From Chitinimonas arctica (GTDB lineage Bacteria > Pseudomonadota > Gammaproteobacteria > Burkholderiales > Chitinimonadaceae), in contig NZ_CP041730.1 in assembly GCF_007431345.1 (NCBI RefSeq), positions 4,340,001-4,404,000 of the forward strand: 64,000 bases of DNA. The letters run 5' to 3'. Below the pieces are notes generated by a model. The model was not told the DNA's origin. It was given only the letters and a program-made list of their open reading frames with translations, and did not search any database. Positions 16,436-24,823 of this stretch are shown in pieces. The number at the start of each line of letters is the position of its first letter. Position 1 is the first letter of the stretch. Both the position numbers and the translations under genes were made by a program.

Positions 16436-17214
16436 GTGAATTTATTGTGCCGAGCCGCTACCGAACCGGCTTGGCTGTGCCACACGGTCAATCTGGCGGC
16501 CTCATCGATGCTGTAAAAAGCCGAGACCAGGAACGTATAGCACTCAATGTATCGCACATTTATCAACCTGAGTTTTTCGGTGGGGGGGGGATTTCCACTG
16601 CTGGTGGCTTAAGCACAAAAGGTATTGTTAACACCACTACCAGCCTGCCTCGTAGGGTTATTGAGCAGTGCAGAAGGCCAACGGCTGCAGTCCAAACTCC
16701 TCAAGAGAGGGTGGGGCGAGACGATTTCTGGTGGATTGGCATCACCAAGGCGGCCTTCCAGCAAGCTCAAACACCGGCGCGGCATGTGCCGACTGCTGCA
16801 GCTCGGCTTCGAGTCGAGCGATTAGCTTCGATCCAAGCTGTTTTCTGCCTTTCAACCCAGGAAATGGCTAACGTGCTCCGTGTCTCTCGGCAGGGTTATT
16901 ACAAGTGGCTCGACGCAGCGAATGTCGTGAAGTTACAGGAGGCCAATAGGGAGCGTTTGACTACGGTTGAGCGAATCGCAGCTCACTGGCGGCAACTATC
17001 CAATATTCCGCTAAGCGGTGTGGCATATGAGCCATTGTCTGGCGGACGTACCTTGCTTTCGTTGATCACTGGCGAATTATTGGACGAAGTATCAATTCGC
17101 CAGGCTCTTGAGGAATTGTTCGCCAAACTCGGAGACAGGCCAAAGACACGTAGCCAAGAAATGGCAGAGGCAGGATTCACACGCCGAAATCGTTCGCTCC
17201 CTTCCGACGACTGA
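16432..17214 (+). CDS. HTH-domain protein, gene 2 of three-gene island
   Basis: 260 residues. A helix-turn-helix lies at about 140-161 (LSTQEMANVLRVSRQGYYKWLD), followed by a helical region (ERLTTVERIAAHWRQL) and GGRTLLSLITGELLDEVSIRQALEEL, a layout like Xre-type antitoxins with a trailing helical domain. The first 100 residues are unrecognised, Gly/Thr-rich and contain a GGGG encoded by a run of nine G at 16582-16590. AAGGAGGG 7 nt before the ATG and the ATGA overlap fix the start. Probably a DNA-binding regulator or specificity factor; inferred. Confidence 0.6.
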   Translation: MSEFIVPSRYRTGLAVPHGQSGGLIDAVKSRDQERIALNVSHIYQPEFFGGGGISTAGGLSTKGIVNTTTSLPRRVIEQCRRPTAAVQTPQERVGRDDFWWIGITKAAFQQAQTPARHVPTAAARLRVERLASIQAVFCLSTQEMANVLRVSRQGYYKWLDAANVVKLQEANRERLTTVERIAAHWRQLSNIPLSGVAYEPLSGGRTLLSLITGELLDEVSIRQALEELFAKLGDRPKTRSQEMAEAGFTRRNRSLPSDD

Positions 17215-17227
17215 CGGAGGAAAAGCC

Positions 17228-18049
17228 TTGTCGTTCGGAGAGGGGATTGGACAGCAGGGATGGTGCGCAGGCGCAGTGGTGCCTGCAGACATGCTGCCGG
17301 CCATCGCTAATGACCTCACCCTCCCGGGCCAGCCTAGTCCACAAATTGATCCGGCCGATTGGCTCGTCGTAGTTTCCCAAACATGCGACGTTGTTGCCGC
17401 CAAGCTTGAGCAGGAGCCGTTGGTGGAGCTTCTCCACTGCCAACCTATTGCAAAGCTGCGCAAAGGGACTAAGGAATTACGATCGACACGTCATTTGGAT
17501 TTCAAACCTAATCGGCAAACCCACCCTGATCTTTGCCTAACTGCACATGCGGTCGCCAATCGCTACCACGTGCCGAGACAGGTGCTACTCGGTTTTGGTG
17601 CCGATCCCGACAAGAAGCTTAGTGATCTTTCAATAGATAGGATCTTGGCGTGGTACGCCCTGCGGTATGGGCGCCCATCATGGCCGAATAATTTCGTAGA
17701 CAGGATCAGTGGGGGACGGCAAGCGCTTGAAGATGCTTTGGAATCGCTCGCGGATGATATCGCGCAGGTTAGGGTGGGCATTGCCGAAAAGGACGATGAG
17801 CTTCCCGATGGCCAGAGCTACCATATTGCAGTGAATTTTGTGATTGATGAAGGCGTCTGGAATGGACTACTTGATGCACGAACTACAATTTACGAAGCCT
17901 ACGCGGATTTTGTGTCTGTGCTCAACGACTGTATTGGCGTTGAAGTAAATCAACGATTCAGTGGGGTGGTGTCCGGTGCCAAATTCTCTTGGCAAGAGAT
18001 GCAGAGCACCGATGAATGGAATTTCGCGAATCTTACCCATCGTGAGTAG
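17228..18049 (+). CDS. unknown protein with SQTCD motif, gene 3 of three-gene island
   Basis: 273 residues. The TTG at 17228 is chosen because CGGAGG at 17215-17220 lies 7 nt upstream and right behind the stop of gene 2; the longer frame would overlap gene 2 by over 100 nt. WLVVVSQTCDVVAAKLEQEPLVELL (45-69) is the most conserved-looking block, with C53, D54 and E62; a second acidic region (AEKDDELPDGQSY) precedes a strand-helix C-terminus. No signal peptide. I do not recognise the function. A perfect terminator ends the operon. Confidence 0.6.
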   Translation: MSFGEGIGQQGWCAGAVVPADMLPAIANDLTLPGQPSPQIDPADWLVVVSQTCDVVAAKLEQEPLVELLHCQPIAKLRKGTKELRSTRHLDFKPNRQTHPDLCLTAHAVANRYHVPRQVLLGFGADPDKKLSDLSIDRILAWYALRYGRPSWPNNFVDRISGGRQALEDALESLADDIAQVRVGIAEKDDELPDGQSYHIAVNFVIDEGVWNGLLDARTTIYEAYADFVSVLNDCIGVEVNQRFSGVVSGAKFSWQEMQSTDEWNFANLTHRE

Positions 18050-18077
18050 TGCGTAGTCCAAGGGAATAGCGATTAGC

Positions 18078-18104
18078 AAGAAACCGCCCGAAGGCGGTTT
18101 CTTG
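18078..18104. terminator. terminator between island operon and M13 peptidase
   Basis: AAGAAACCGCC and GGCGGTTTCTT, perfect 11-bp arms with a CGAA loop. Works for the plus-strand island operon and lies just after the minus-strand peptidase stop. Confidence 0.8.
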
Positions 18105-18112
18105 TCGTTCAC

Positions 18113-20125
18113 TTACCAGATACGGATACGCTCACTCTCGCGCTTATACATACCGTCGCCCGGCTTGGTGCCAAAGGTGGCATGGAAGGCGTCGCTGTTG
18201 ACGGCGGCGCCAATGGCGCGGAAGCGGGACGGCGAATGCGGATCGGCGACCAATCCTTGCAGGACTGCTTCGTCGCGCGCTTTATCGCGCCAGACCTGGG
18301 CGAAGCCGATAAAGAAGCGCTGGTCGCCCTTATAACCATCCAGTTCCGGTGCGGGCTGACCGCCCAGCGACAGGTGATAGGCCTTGTAGGCGATCTGCAG
18401 GCCGGACAAGTCGGCAATGTTCTCACCCAGGGTGAGCTTGCCGTTGATGCGGCGGTCCTTCAGCGGCGAGTAGGCGTTGTACTGGTTTACCAGTTTGCCG
18501 GTCAGGCCGGCGAAGGCCTTGCGATCCTTGGCTTGCCACCATTCGCGCAGGTTGCCGTTGCCGTCGAAGCGGCTGCCTTCATCGTCGAAGCCATGGCTGA
18601 TCTCATGGCCGATGACCGCGCCGATGCCACCGTAGTTGACCGCATCCTCGGCAGTGGCGTCAAAGAACGGCGGCTGCAGGATGGCGGCAGGGAAGACGAT
18701 TTCGTTCATGCTGGGGTTGTAGTACGCATTCACGGTCTGTGGCGTCATGCCCCATTCGGACCGGTCCACCGGCTTGCCCAGATGGGCCAGGTCAAAGCGG
18801 TAGGCGAACTCGGTGCCGCGATCGACATTGCCCAGCAGGTCGTCGGCCTTGACCACCAGGCCGCTATAGTCGCGCCACTTGCTGGGATAGCCGATCTTGA
18901 CCACATATTTGCCCAGCTTGTCCTTGGCTTGGGCCTTGGTGGCCGGGCTCATCCAGCTCAGCTTGTCGATGCTCTGCGCGTAGGCTTTCAGCAGGTTGCC
19001 GACCAGGGTATCCATCTTGGCCTTGGCTTCGGCCGGGAAATAGCGGGCCACGTATTGCTTGCCCACATCTTCGCCCAGGTTCTTTTCCACCAGGGCGATA
19101 CCACGTTTCCAGCGCGGCTTGATCTGCTTGGCGCCGGCGATGGCTTGCTGATGGAAGCGGAAGTGCGCGTCGACGAAGGCTTGCGGCAGCACCGGTGCAT
19201 AGCGGTCCAGCACGCGGGCGGTCAGATAGTCGCGCCATACCGAGACAGGTTCGCCGTTGATCAGCTTGGCGGCGGCACGGACGTAGGATGGCTGGTTCAA
19301 ATCCAGTTCGCCGACCGTCGCGTCGGCACCGGCCAGAAAGACCGACCAGTCGAAACCGGGCGTGGTCTTGCGCAGGCCGTCCAGGCTGAGCTTATTGTAG
19401 GTCTTTTGCGCGTCGCGGTTGGCCACGCTGCTCCATTGCAGCTTGGCCAGCCTGGTCTCCAGCGCCATCACGGCGGCAGCCTTGTCGCGCGCTTGCGTCT
19501 CGTCGGCACCGGCCAGTTGGAATAATTGCTTCAGGTAGTCGGTGTAGGCGGTGCGGGCCTTGACCATGCGGTCATCGGCTTGCAGGTAGTAATCGCGATT
19601 CGGCATGCCCAGTCCCGATTGCTCCGCTTCCAGCAGGTAGCGGCTGGAATCCTTGGCGTCCACACCCACGCCGATATTGATCGGCAGGCTGACCGCATGC
19701 TTTTGCAGCAGGCCGAACTCGCGGGTCAGGGCAGTGACGTCGTTGATTCCGGCAATATGGTCGAGCAGGGGACGCAGCGGTGCCAGGCCCGCTTTTTCCA
19801 CGGCGGGTTCATCCATGAAGCTCTGATAGAAGTCGGCGATGCGGCGCGCTTCCACATCGGCCGCACCGTTCTGGCCTGCCTGCTCGACAATCTCCCGCAC
19901 CCGCGACTCGGACAGGTCGCGCAGCTCGCCGAATGCGCCCCACCAGGTCTTATCGGCCGGAATCTCGGTCTGTTTGTTCCAGTTGCCATTCACGGCCATA
20001 TAGAGGTCGTCCTGGATACGGACGGTGGGGTCGAAATTGCGTTGGACAATACCGGAGCCGGGGGCGGCCAGTGTAGCTAGCGGCAAAGCTAGGGTCAGTG
20101 CGAGGGCGAGGCGGTTGAGCTGCAT
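18113..20125 (-). CDS. M13 family metallopeptidase (PepO/neprilysin-like)
   Basis: 670 residues, the normal size. Zinc motif HEISH inside VIGHEISHGFDDEGSRFD, third ligand in ENIADLSG, and the substrate-binding NAYYNPSMNEIVFPAAILQPPFF. The first residues (MQLNRLALALTLALPLATLA) form a signal peptide, so it is a periplasmic or secreted endopeptidase of short peptides. Start set at 20125; the much longer frame to 20821 runs through the separate yggL gene and is rejected. Ends in the typical C-terminal RIW. Confidence 0.92.
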   Translation of the reverse strand: MQLNRLALALTLALPLATLAAPGSGIVQRNFDPTVRIQDDLYMAVNGNWNKQTEIPADKTWWGAFGELRDLSESRVREIVEQAGQNGAADVEARRIADFYQSFMDEPAVEKAGLAPLRPLLDHIAGINDVTALTREFGLLQKHAVSLPINIGVGVDAKDSSRYLLEAEQSGLGMPNRDYYLQADDRMVKARTAYTDYLKQLFQLAGADETQARDKAAAVMALETRLAKLQWSSVANRDAQKTYNKLSLDGLRKTTPGFDWSVFLAGADATVGELDLNQPSYVRAAAKLINGEPVSVWRDYLTARVLDRYAPVLPQAFVDAHFRFHQQAIAGAKQIKPRWKRGIALVEKNLGEDVGKQYVARYFPAEAKAKMDTLVGNLLKAYAQSIDKLSWMSPATKAQAKDKLGKYVVKIGYPSKWRDYSGLVVKADDLLGNVDRGTEFAYRFDLAHLGKPVDRSEWGMTPQTVNAYYNPSMNEIVFPAAILQPPFFDATAEDAVNYGGIGAVIGHEISHGFDDEGSRFDGNGNLREWWQAKDRKAFAGLTGKLVNQYNAYSPLKDRRINGKLTLGENIADLSGLQIAYKAYHLSLGGQPAPELDGYKGDQRFFIGFAQVWRDKARDEAVLQGLVADPHSPSRFRAIGAAVNSDAFHATFGTKPGDGMYKRESERIRIW

Positions 20126-20361
20126 GAAATGTTTGATCCCGAATGATGTATTGGCGCGCCGCCCTGAGGGTTGACGGAGCCGGCGCGGCTTTATGCCAGA
20201 GCCTGAAGCCGGAGGCCAGCCTGACGCGACGAATCGTAACAGGCTCAGATGAATGGTGGAAAACCCGCATGGCGAGGGATGTGCTTGCATCGGCCTTGCA
20301 GCCTGCGCGGCCAGCGTTGCCGGCCGGGCAGGTGTTGTGTTGCCGACCTTAAGTTCAAGCC

Positions 20362-20745
20362 TTATTCGCCGTCCGTGTCCGCATACCAGCCGTCCACCAA
20401 TTCCCCGGCCTTCGCTTCGGCTACCAAGGGGTAAGCCTGCACGAACGCCAGCAAGCCATCGCGCTGCTCGGTGCTGGTGGAACCCCGCTCCGCTGCCACG
20501 AAGCCTTCGGTAGTGTCCTTGTCCGGACCCACGCCAAAACCACCGACCAATAAGTTCAGCCCTTCCGCCGCCACACATAGATCGTTGATCCACTGATCCT
20601 GCTCGGTCTCGGCGAGCATGTGCCTGAAGCGCACGGTCAGGCCAAAGCCCAGTTCCTGGAATTCGGCCAGGTGGTATTTCTTGCGCTGGCGGCTGTTCAG
20701 GCGGCGAATGCGGGTGGTCGAGTTGCGGTTGATCCAGCTGGGCAT
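20362..20745 (-). CDS. yggL: YggL family 50S ribosome-binding protein
   Basis: 127 residues. RLNSRQRKKYHLAEFQELGF near residue 14-33 is the YggL/DUF469 signature, and INDLCVAAEGLNLLVGGFG the second conserved block. E. coli YggL binds the 50S ribosomal subunit. It is a little longer than E. coli YggL owing to the C-terminal segment ending ADTDGE. The frame continues as a shadow into the M13 open frame, but YggL residues are read in their own frame. Single gene between the peptidase and the chemoreceptor. Confidence 0.85.
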   Translation of the reverse strand: MPSWINRNSTTRIRRLNSRQRKKYHLAEFQELGFGLTVRFRHMLAETEQDQWINDLCVAAEGLNLLVGGFGVGPDKDTTEGFVAAERGSTSTEQRDGLLAFVQAYPLVAEAKAGELVDGWYADTDGE

Positions 20746-21112
20746 GGCGGTCTTTCGCGGTTGTTGGAAGCGCGATTGTAGGGGAAGCGGGAGTGGGAGG
20801 CGCGATGATTCGCCAGTTCAAATTTCCTCGGCCGGTTCAACTACTTGCAGATCGGCGGCTTTAGAAATGACGCCCCTCGGTCAAGGTGACAAGGGACGTT
20901 TCGACCATGCAATGATCAAAGTGCGACTTGACTCACGGTATCGAGGTCCGACTCGTTGAGTCCGGTGAAGCCCTGGCACGGCGATCTGCTCCCGCCGTTG
21001 GACAACCGCCCACATTTGCCTTTTGCCTCCGGCCTACTAAGCTCAGAGCGCTGCTGCTGCACACCGCATAGGGACTACGCCGGCGGATCGGGAAAACACT
21101 CGGGGGTGATGA
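20746..21112. other. 367-nt intergenic region upstream of chemoreceptor
   Basis: Lies between divergent yggL and the chemoreceptor gene. I looked for a cyclic-di-GMP (GEMM) riboswitch because these often precede chemoreceptors; the conserved GGGCAAACC/GACGCAAAGCC blocks are absent. No other structure recognised. Confidence 0.4.
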
Positions 21113-22660
21113 ATGACTGGGAACCGGATTATGAACTTTACCCGGAGCATCAGCGGGCGACTCAACATCCTCTTCGTCGTTATCGTCTCCGTGGTCCTGG
21201 CGGGGCTCGGCGCCTTCAACTACGTCTCCAGCAAAAACCATCTGGAGGAAGGGTTGAAGGAGCAGGCCGATGCCTTGTCGGTCCGCCTGCAGCTCAGCCT
21301 GCCGGCCGCCATCTGGAATTTCGACAAGACCCAGTTGGGCCAGGTATTGGAGGCCGAGATGGTTTCCAAGACCTTCAACGGTATCCGCCTCCAGAACGGC
21401 AAGGACTATCTGACAGGCCTGATGCGTGGTCCTGACGGCAAGACCACGGCAGCCGGCGCGGACGCCAAGATAAAAGGCGTATTGCGCGAGGTGCAGTTGC
21501 AATTCGATGACAACGGCCAGAAAAAGAATGTTGCCGTCGCCCAGATCTATATCGCCCACGATTCGGTGGACGCGGCCCTGCGCGAGAACCTGGTCGTGCT
21601 GCTGGTGCAGATCGTCATCGTCGACGTGACCTTGCTGGTGGCATTGTCGATGAGCCTGTCCGCGGTGGTGTTGCGGCCGCTCAATCGGCTCAATACCGCG
21701 CTAAAGGAAATCGCCTCGGGAGAGGCGGATCTGACCCGCCGGTTGAGAATCAATGGCAAGGACGAATTCGCCGAGGTCTCGCAGTGGTTCAACGTGTTCG
21801 TCGAGCGGCTGCAAGGGGTGATGCGCCATGTGTCGGATACCGCGCCGCAATTGGCCGCGGCGGCCGAGCAGACCAGTCGCATCATGGAACACAGCAGCGC
21901 CGGCATTCAGCTGCAGCAGCAGGAGAGCGAGGCCGTGGTGGCCGCCGTCGCTGAATTGAGCCGCCAGGTACATGAGATTTCGGTCAACACCGGTGCGGCT
22001 TCCGAGGCGGCGAACTACGCCGATATCGAGGCGGAAAAGGGCCAGTCGGTGGTAGGCGATGCCATCACGACCATCGGTGAAGCCACCACCGAAGTGGATA
22101 ACGCAGCCAAGGTGATCGCCGAGCTGGCCAAGAACAGCGAAAAGATCGGCAGCGTGCTGTCGGTCATCAACGGTATCGCCAAGCAGACCAACCTGCTGGC
22201 GCTCAATGCCGCCATCGAAGCAGCCCGGGCGGGCGAGGCCGGCCGCGGTTTCGCGGTGGTGGCCGACGAGGTGCGCACGCTGGCCAATCGTACCCATGAT
22301 TCGACCACCGAGATCCAGCAGGTGATCACCGAGCTGCAGCAGGGTACGACCCGCGCCGTCACGGTGATGAGCAGCAGCAAGGAAAAAGCCGACCTGGGCC
22401 TCAAGCGCGCCCGCGAGGCCGGCGTGACCATCCAGCACCTGGCCGAATCGGCCCGCAAGATCGCCGAGCTGAACGAAGAGATCGCCGCCGCCTCCAGCCA
22501 GCAGGAGCAGGTGGTGGAGGGGGTGACCGACAGTATCCGGGAGATCCAGCGGGTCGTCAGCGAGGCGGCCAGCGGCTCCCGCCAGACGTCCATCGCCAGC
22601 GAGGAGGTCGCCCGGCTCGCGGTGCAGCTGCAGACCACGGTCGAGCAGTTCAAGGTTTGA
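21113..22660 (+). CDS. methyl-accepting chemotaxis protein
   Basis: 515 residues. TM1 at about 16-36, a short periplasmic sensor of about 130 residues, TM2 near 165-190 followed by a HAMP linker (PLNRLNTALKEIASGEADLTRRL), then a cytoplasmic signalling coiled coil with the tip NGIAKQTNLLALNAAIEAAR and the adaptation helices. Signals to CheA/CheW in flagellar chemotaxis. The short sensor is small for a dCache domain. Two solute-binding protein genes follow 17 and 90 nt on, which suggests that they deliver ligand to this receptor (inference). GGGGGTGATGA precedes the ATG. Confidence 0.92.
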   Translation: MTGNRIMNFTRSISGRLNILFVVIVSVVLAGLGAFNYVSSKNHLEEGLKEQADALSVRLQLSLPAAIWNFDKTQLGQVLEAEMVSKTFNGIRLQNGKDYLTGLMRGPDGKTTAAGADAKIKGVLREVQLQFDDNGQKKNVAVAQIYIAHDSVDAALRENLVVLLVQIVIVDVTLLVALSMSLSAVVLRPLNRLNTALKEIASGEADLTRRLRINGKDEFAEVSQWFNVFVERLQGVMRHVSDTAPQLAAAAEQTSRIMEHSSAGIQLQQQESEAVVAAVAELSRQVHEISVNTGAASEAANYADIEAEKGQSVVGDAITTIGEATTEVDNAAKVIAELAKNSEKIGSVLSVINGIAKQTNLLALNAAIEAARAGEAGRGFAVVADEVRTLANRTHDSTTEIQQVITELQQGTTRAVTVMSSSKEKADLGLKRAREAGVTIQHLAESARKIAELNEEIAAASSQQEQVVEGVTDSIREIQRVVSEAASGSRQTSIASEEVARLAVQLQTTVEQFKV

Positions 22661-22677
22661 TTATCGAGGGAGTCACT

Positions 22678-23433
22678 ATGTTTCGACGCAAGTTCATTCT
22701 GTCCCTATGCGCCTTGGGCGGTACGTTTTTACTTGGTACCGCGCAGGCGGACAGCAAGACCATCGTGCTGGCTTCGCTGGATTGGCCGCCGTATACCGGC
22801 GCCAAATTGCCCGACCAGGGCGCCAGCGTGGCAGTCGCCAAGGCGGCATTCAAGGCGATGGGCTATGACTTGAAGGTCGAGTTCTACCCGTGGAGCCGCG
22901 CCGTGCAGTTGGGTAAGGCCGACCCGGGTTATGCCGGCTACTTTCCCGAGTACGACTCGGCCGATGTGCGCAAGGATTTCACCCTGTCCGACCCGATGGG
23001 GACCGGTCCGCTGGGGCTGGCCCAGCGTATCGATGCGCCCGTTACCTGGAACAGTATTGCCGATCTCGCCAACAAGAAGGTCGGCGTGGTGCAGGACTAC
23101 GTGAATACCGCCGAATTCGACGCGCGCGTGGCGGCCAAGCAGCAGCGGGTGGATGTGGCCATGGACGACGGCAAGAACCTGCTCAAGCTCGGCAGTGGCC
23201 GCTCCGACCTGGCGGTGGTGGACAGCAATGTGTTCACATACCTGATGAAGACCGATGCGGAATTGAAGCCCTATGTGGGCAAGCTGGCGATGAATGCCAA
23301 GGTGCTGGAGAACAAGAAGCTCTACATCTGCTTCAAGAAGGATGCGGAAGGCCAGCGCATCGCCAAGATTTTCAACGAGGGTGTGAAGAAGATCGATGTG
23401 AACGCCATCATGGCCAAGCATCTGGGCGGTTGA
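22678..23433 (+). CDS. solute-binding protein (SBP_bac_3 type), orphan
   Basis: 251 residues. Signal peptide MFRRKFILSLCALGGTFLLG to AQA, then the amino-acid-type binding fold: ASLDWPPYTG, FYPWSRAVQLG, SIADLANKKVGVVQDYVN. Binds a small polar ligand in the periplasm. The start at ATG 22678 has GAGGGAG upstream and keeps the signal peptide; the longer frame does not. No permease or ATPase gene follows. It lies between a chemoreceptor and a second binding protein, which points to sensing rather than import. Confidence 0.85.
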   Translation: MFRRKFILSLCALGGTFLLGTAQADSKTIVLASLDWPPYTGAKLPDQGASVAVAKAAFKAMGYDLKVEFYPWSRAVQLGKADPGYAGYFPEYDSADVRKDFTLSDPMGTGPLGLAQRIDAPVTWNSIADLANKKVGVVQDYVNTAEFDARVAAKQQRVDVAMDDGKNLLKLGSGRSDLAVVDSNVFTYLMKTDAELKPYVGKLAMNAKVLENKKLYICFKKDAEGQRIAKIFNEGVKKIDVNAIMAKHLGG

Positions 23434-23523
23434 CGCGCCTGGATGGTACGTCCGCTCCCTTTCGTTCAATTACATTCCGCCTGGCCCGGATGAGTCGGTC
23501 CAGCCATTCGAAGGAGGTAAGGC

Positions 23524-24282
23524 ATGCGTTTGTTCCCACTGATTTTCGCCGCGGCGGCGCTGACGGTATCGGCTGCGGATAAGCCGGCCAGCATCAAGCT
23601 GTGCTACGACAATGTCGAGGTCTACCCCTGGGCGGTGGAAGGACGCGACGGCCTCAATATCGTCCAGTTGAAGATGGCGGCCCAGAAGCTGGGCACCAAG
23701 CTGGAGTTCGTGAAGATTCCCTGGGCGCGTTGCCTGGACGAATTGCGCCAAGGCAATATGGATGGCGCCTTTGCCGCCAGCTTCAAGCCCGACCGTTTGG
23801 CCATGGGCAGTTATCCGGGGGGCGGCGACAAGCCCGACACCAGCAAGTACATGATGATGGATGGCTATTCGCTCTATCGCCTCAAGGGGAGCAATGTCGG
23901 CTACGACGGCAAGGCGATCAGCAATGTGACCGGCGCGGTAGGGGCGCAGCAGGGTTTTTCCATAGTCGATCAATTGAAAGGCATGGGCGTGCGGGTGGAT
24001 GACGGTACCCGTAGCGCCGACGATAGCTTGCGCAAATTGACGGCCGGCCGCTTGCAGGCGGTTGCCTTGCAGACACTGGAAGGCGATAACTCCATCCAAC
24101 AGGCCGAGTTCGCCGGCAAGGTAGAAAAAGTCAGCCCACCCTTGGTGGAAAAGCCCTATTACCTGATGCTGTCAAAGCAATTTATCGGTAAATACGGCGA
24201 CTTTTCCAAGGAAGTCTGGAACACCGTGGCGGCAGTACGCGATTCGGCGGAATACAAGAAGGCGGCAGGGGCATTCAAGTAG
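23524..24282 (+). CDS. second solute-binding protein (SBP_bac_3-like), orphan
   Basis: 252 residues. Signal peptide at MRLFPLIFAAAALTVSA. Contains the PWARCLDELRQGNMDGAFAASFKPDRL block of the transporter-substrate-binding fold. Shares general layout with the preceding binding protein but low identity, so it probably has a different ligand. GAAGGAGGTAAGGC before the ATG is a strong ribosome site. Followed by a hairpin terminator, which closes the three-gene unit chemoreceptor-SBP-SBP. Confidence 0.8.
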   Translation: MRLFPLIFAAAALTVSAADKPASIKLCYDNVEVYPWAVEGRDGLNIVQLKMAAQKLGTKLEFVKIPWARCLDELRQGNMDGAFAASFKPDRLAMGSYPGGGDKPDTSKYMMMDGYSLYRLKGSNVGYDGKAISNVTGAVGAQQGFSIVDQLKGMGVRVDDGTRSADDSLRKLTAGRLQAVALQTLEGDNSIQQAEFAGKVEKVSPPLVEKPYYLMLSKQFIGKYGDFSKEVWNTVAAVRDSAEYKKAAGAFK

Positions 24283-24307
24283 TCTCTCCGCTATTTTCCA
24301 GTAGTAG

Positions 24308-24342
24308 AAACGGGCATTCCGGTGGCGGGATGCCCGTTTTTC
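24308..24342 (+). terminator. terminator of chemoreceptor-SBP operon
   Basis: AAACGGGCAT and ATGCCCGTTT, perfect 10-bp arms with a 12-nt loop, followed by TTTTTC. Confidence 0.8.
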
Positions 24343-24419
24343 ATATATATCGCACGTGCTGAAAATGTCGTGGCAGCACGCCAGGTCATTCCGCACCCAA
24401 CACCCAGACAGGTAAGAAC

Positions 24420-24761
24420 GTGACGACCCTACCCCCATGCCCCCAATGCAGTTCCGATTTGACCTATGACGATGGGGCGAACTTTGTTTGTCCTGAGTGT
24501 GCCCATGAATGGTCGCGCAATGCGGAGACCGAAACCGCGGCGGCCGGCAGGATTGTGCGGGATGCCAATGGCAATGTCCTGCAGGACGGCGATACCGTCG
24601 TCGTGATCAAGGATCTGAAAGTGAAGGGGTCATCCTCGGCCTTGAAGGTCGGCACCAAGGTCAAGAACATTCGGCTGGTCGAAGGCGATCACGATATAGA
24701 TTGCAAGATCGACGGGTTCGGCGCGATGCAGCTGAAGTCGGAGTTCGTGAAAAAAGCGTAA
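24420..24761 (+). CDS. yjdM: zinc-ribbon protein YjdM/PhnA
   Basis: 113 residues. N-terminal zinc ribbon with two CxxC pairs (PPCPQCSSD and FVCPECAHEW), then the PhnA C-terminal beta domain (DGDTVVVIKDLKVKGSS, KVGTKVKNIRLVEGDHDIDCKIDGFG). Originally linked by name to phosphonate use, but its function is not established. GTG start at 24420 preceded by AGGTAAG. Converges with the efflux operon, with a hairpin between. Confidence 0.88.
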   Translation: MTTLPPCPQCSSDLTYDDGANFVCPECAHEWSRNAETETAAAGRIVRDANGNVLQDGDTVVVIKDLKVKGSSSALKVGTKVKNIRLVEGDHDIDCKIDGFGAMQLKSEFVKKA

Positions 24762-24784
24762 TTGCGGGTCCGGTAAGGACCGGT

Positions 24785-24817
24785 GCCGTCCACGCAGGCG
24801 CGTGGACGGCGTCTTTC
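24785..24817. terminator. hairpin between yjdM and efflux operon
   Basis: GCCGTCCACGC and GCGTGGACGGC, perfect 11-bp arms with an AGGC loop, followed by GTCTTTC on the plus strand. Sits between two convergent genes. Confidence 0.55.
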
Positions 24818-24823
24818 ACTTGC

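Noticed and set aside
20126..20821. N-terminal extension of the M13 peptidase frame
   Set aside because: It covers yggL in another frame; the peptidase has a proper signal peptide at 20125.
20822..21112. Cyclic-di-GMP riboswitch before the chemoreceptor
   Set aside because: Conserved GEMM blocks were not found, only loosely similar GCCTCCGGCCT.
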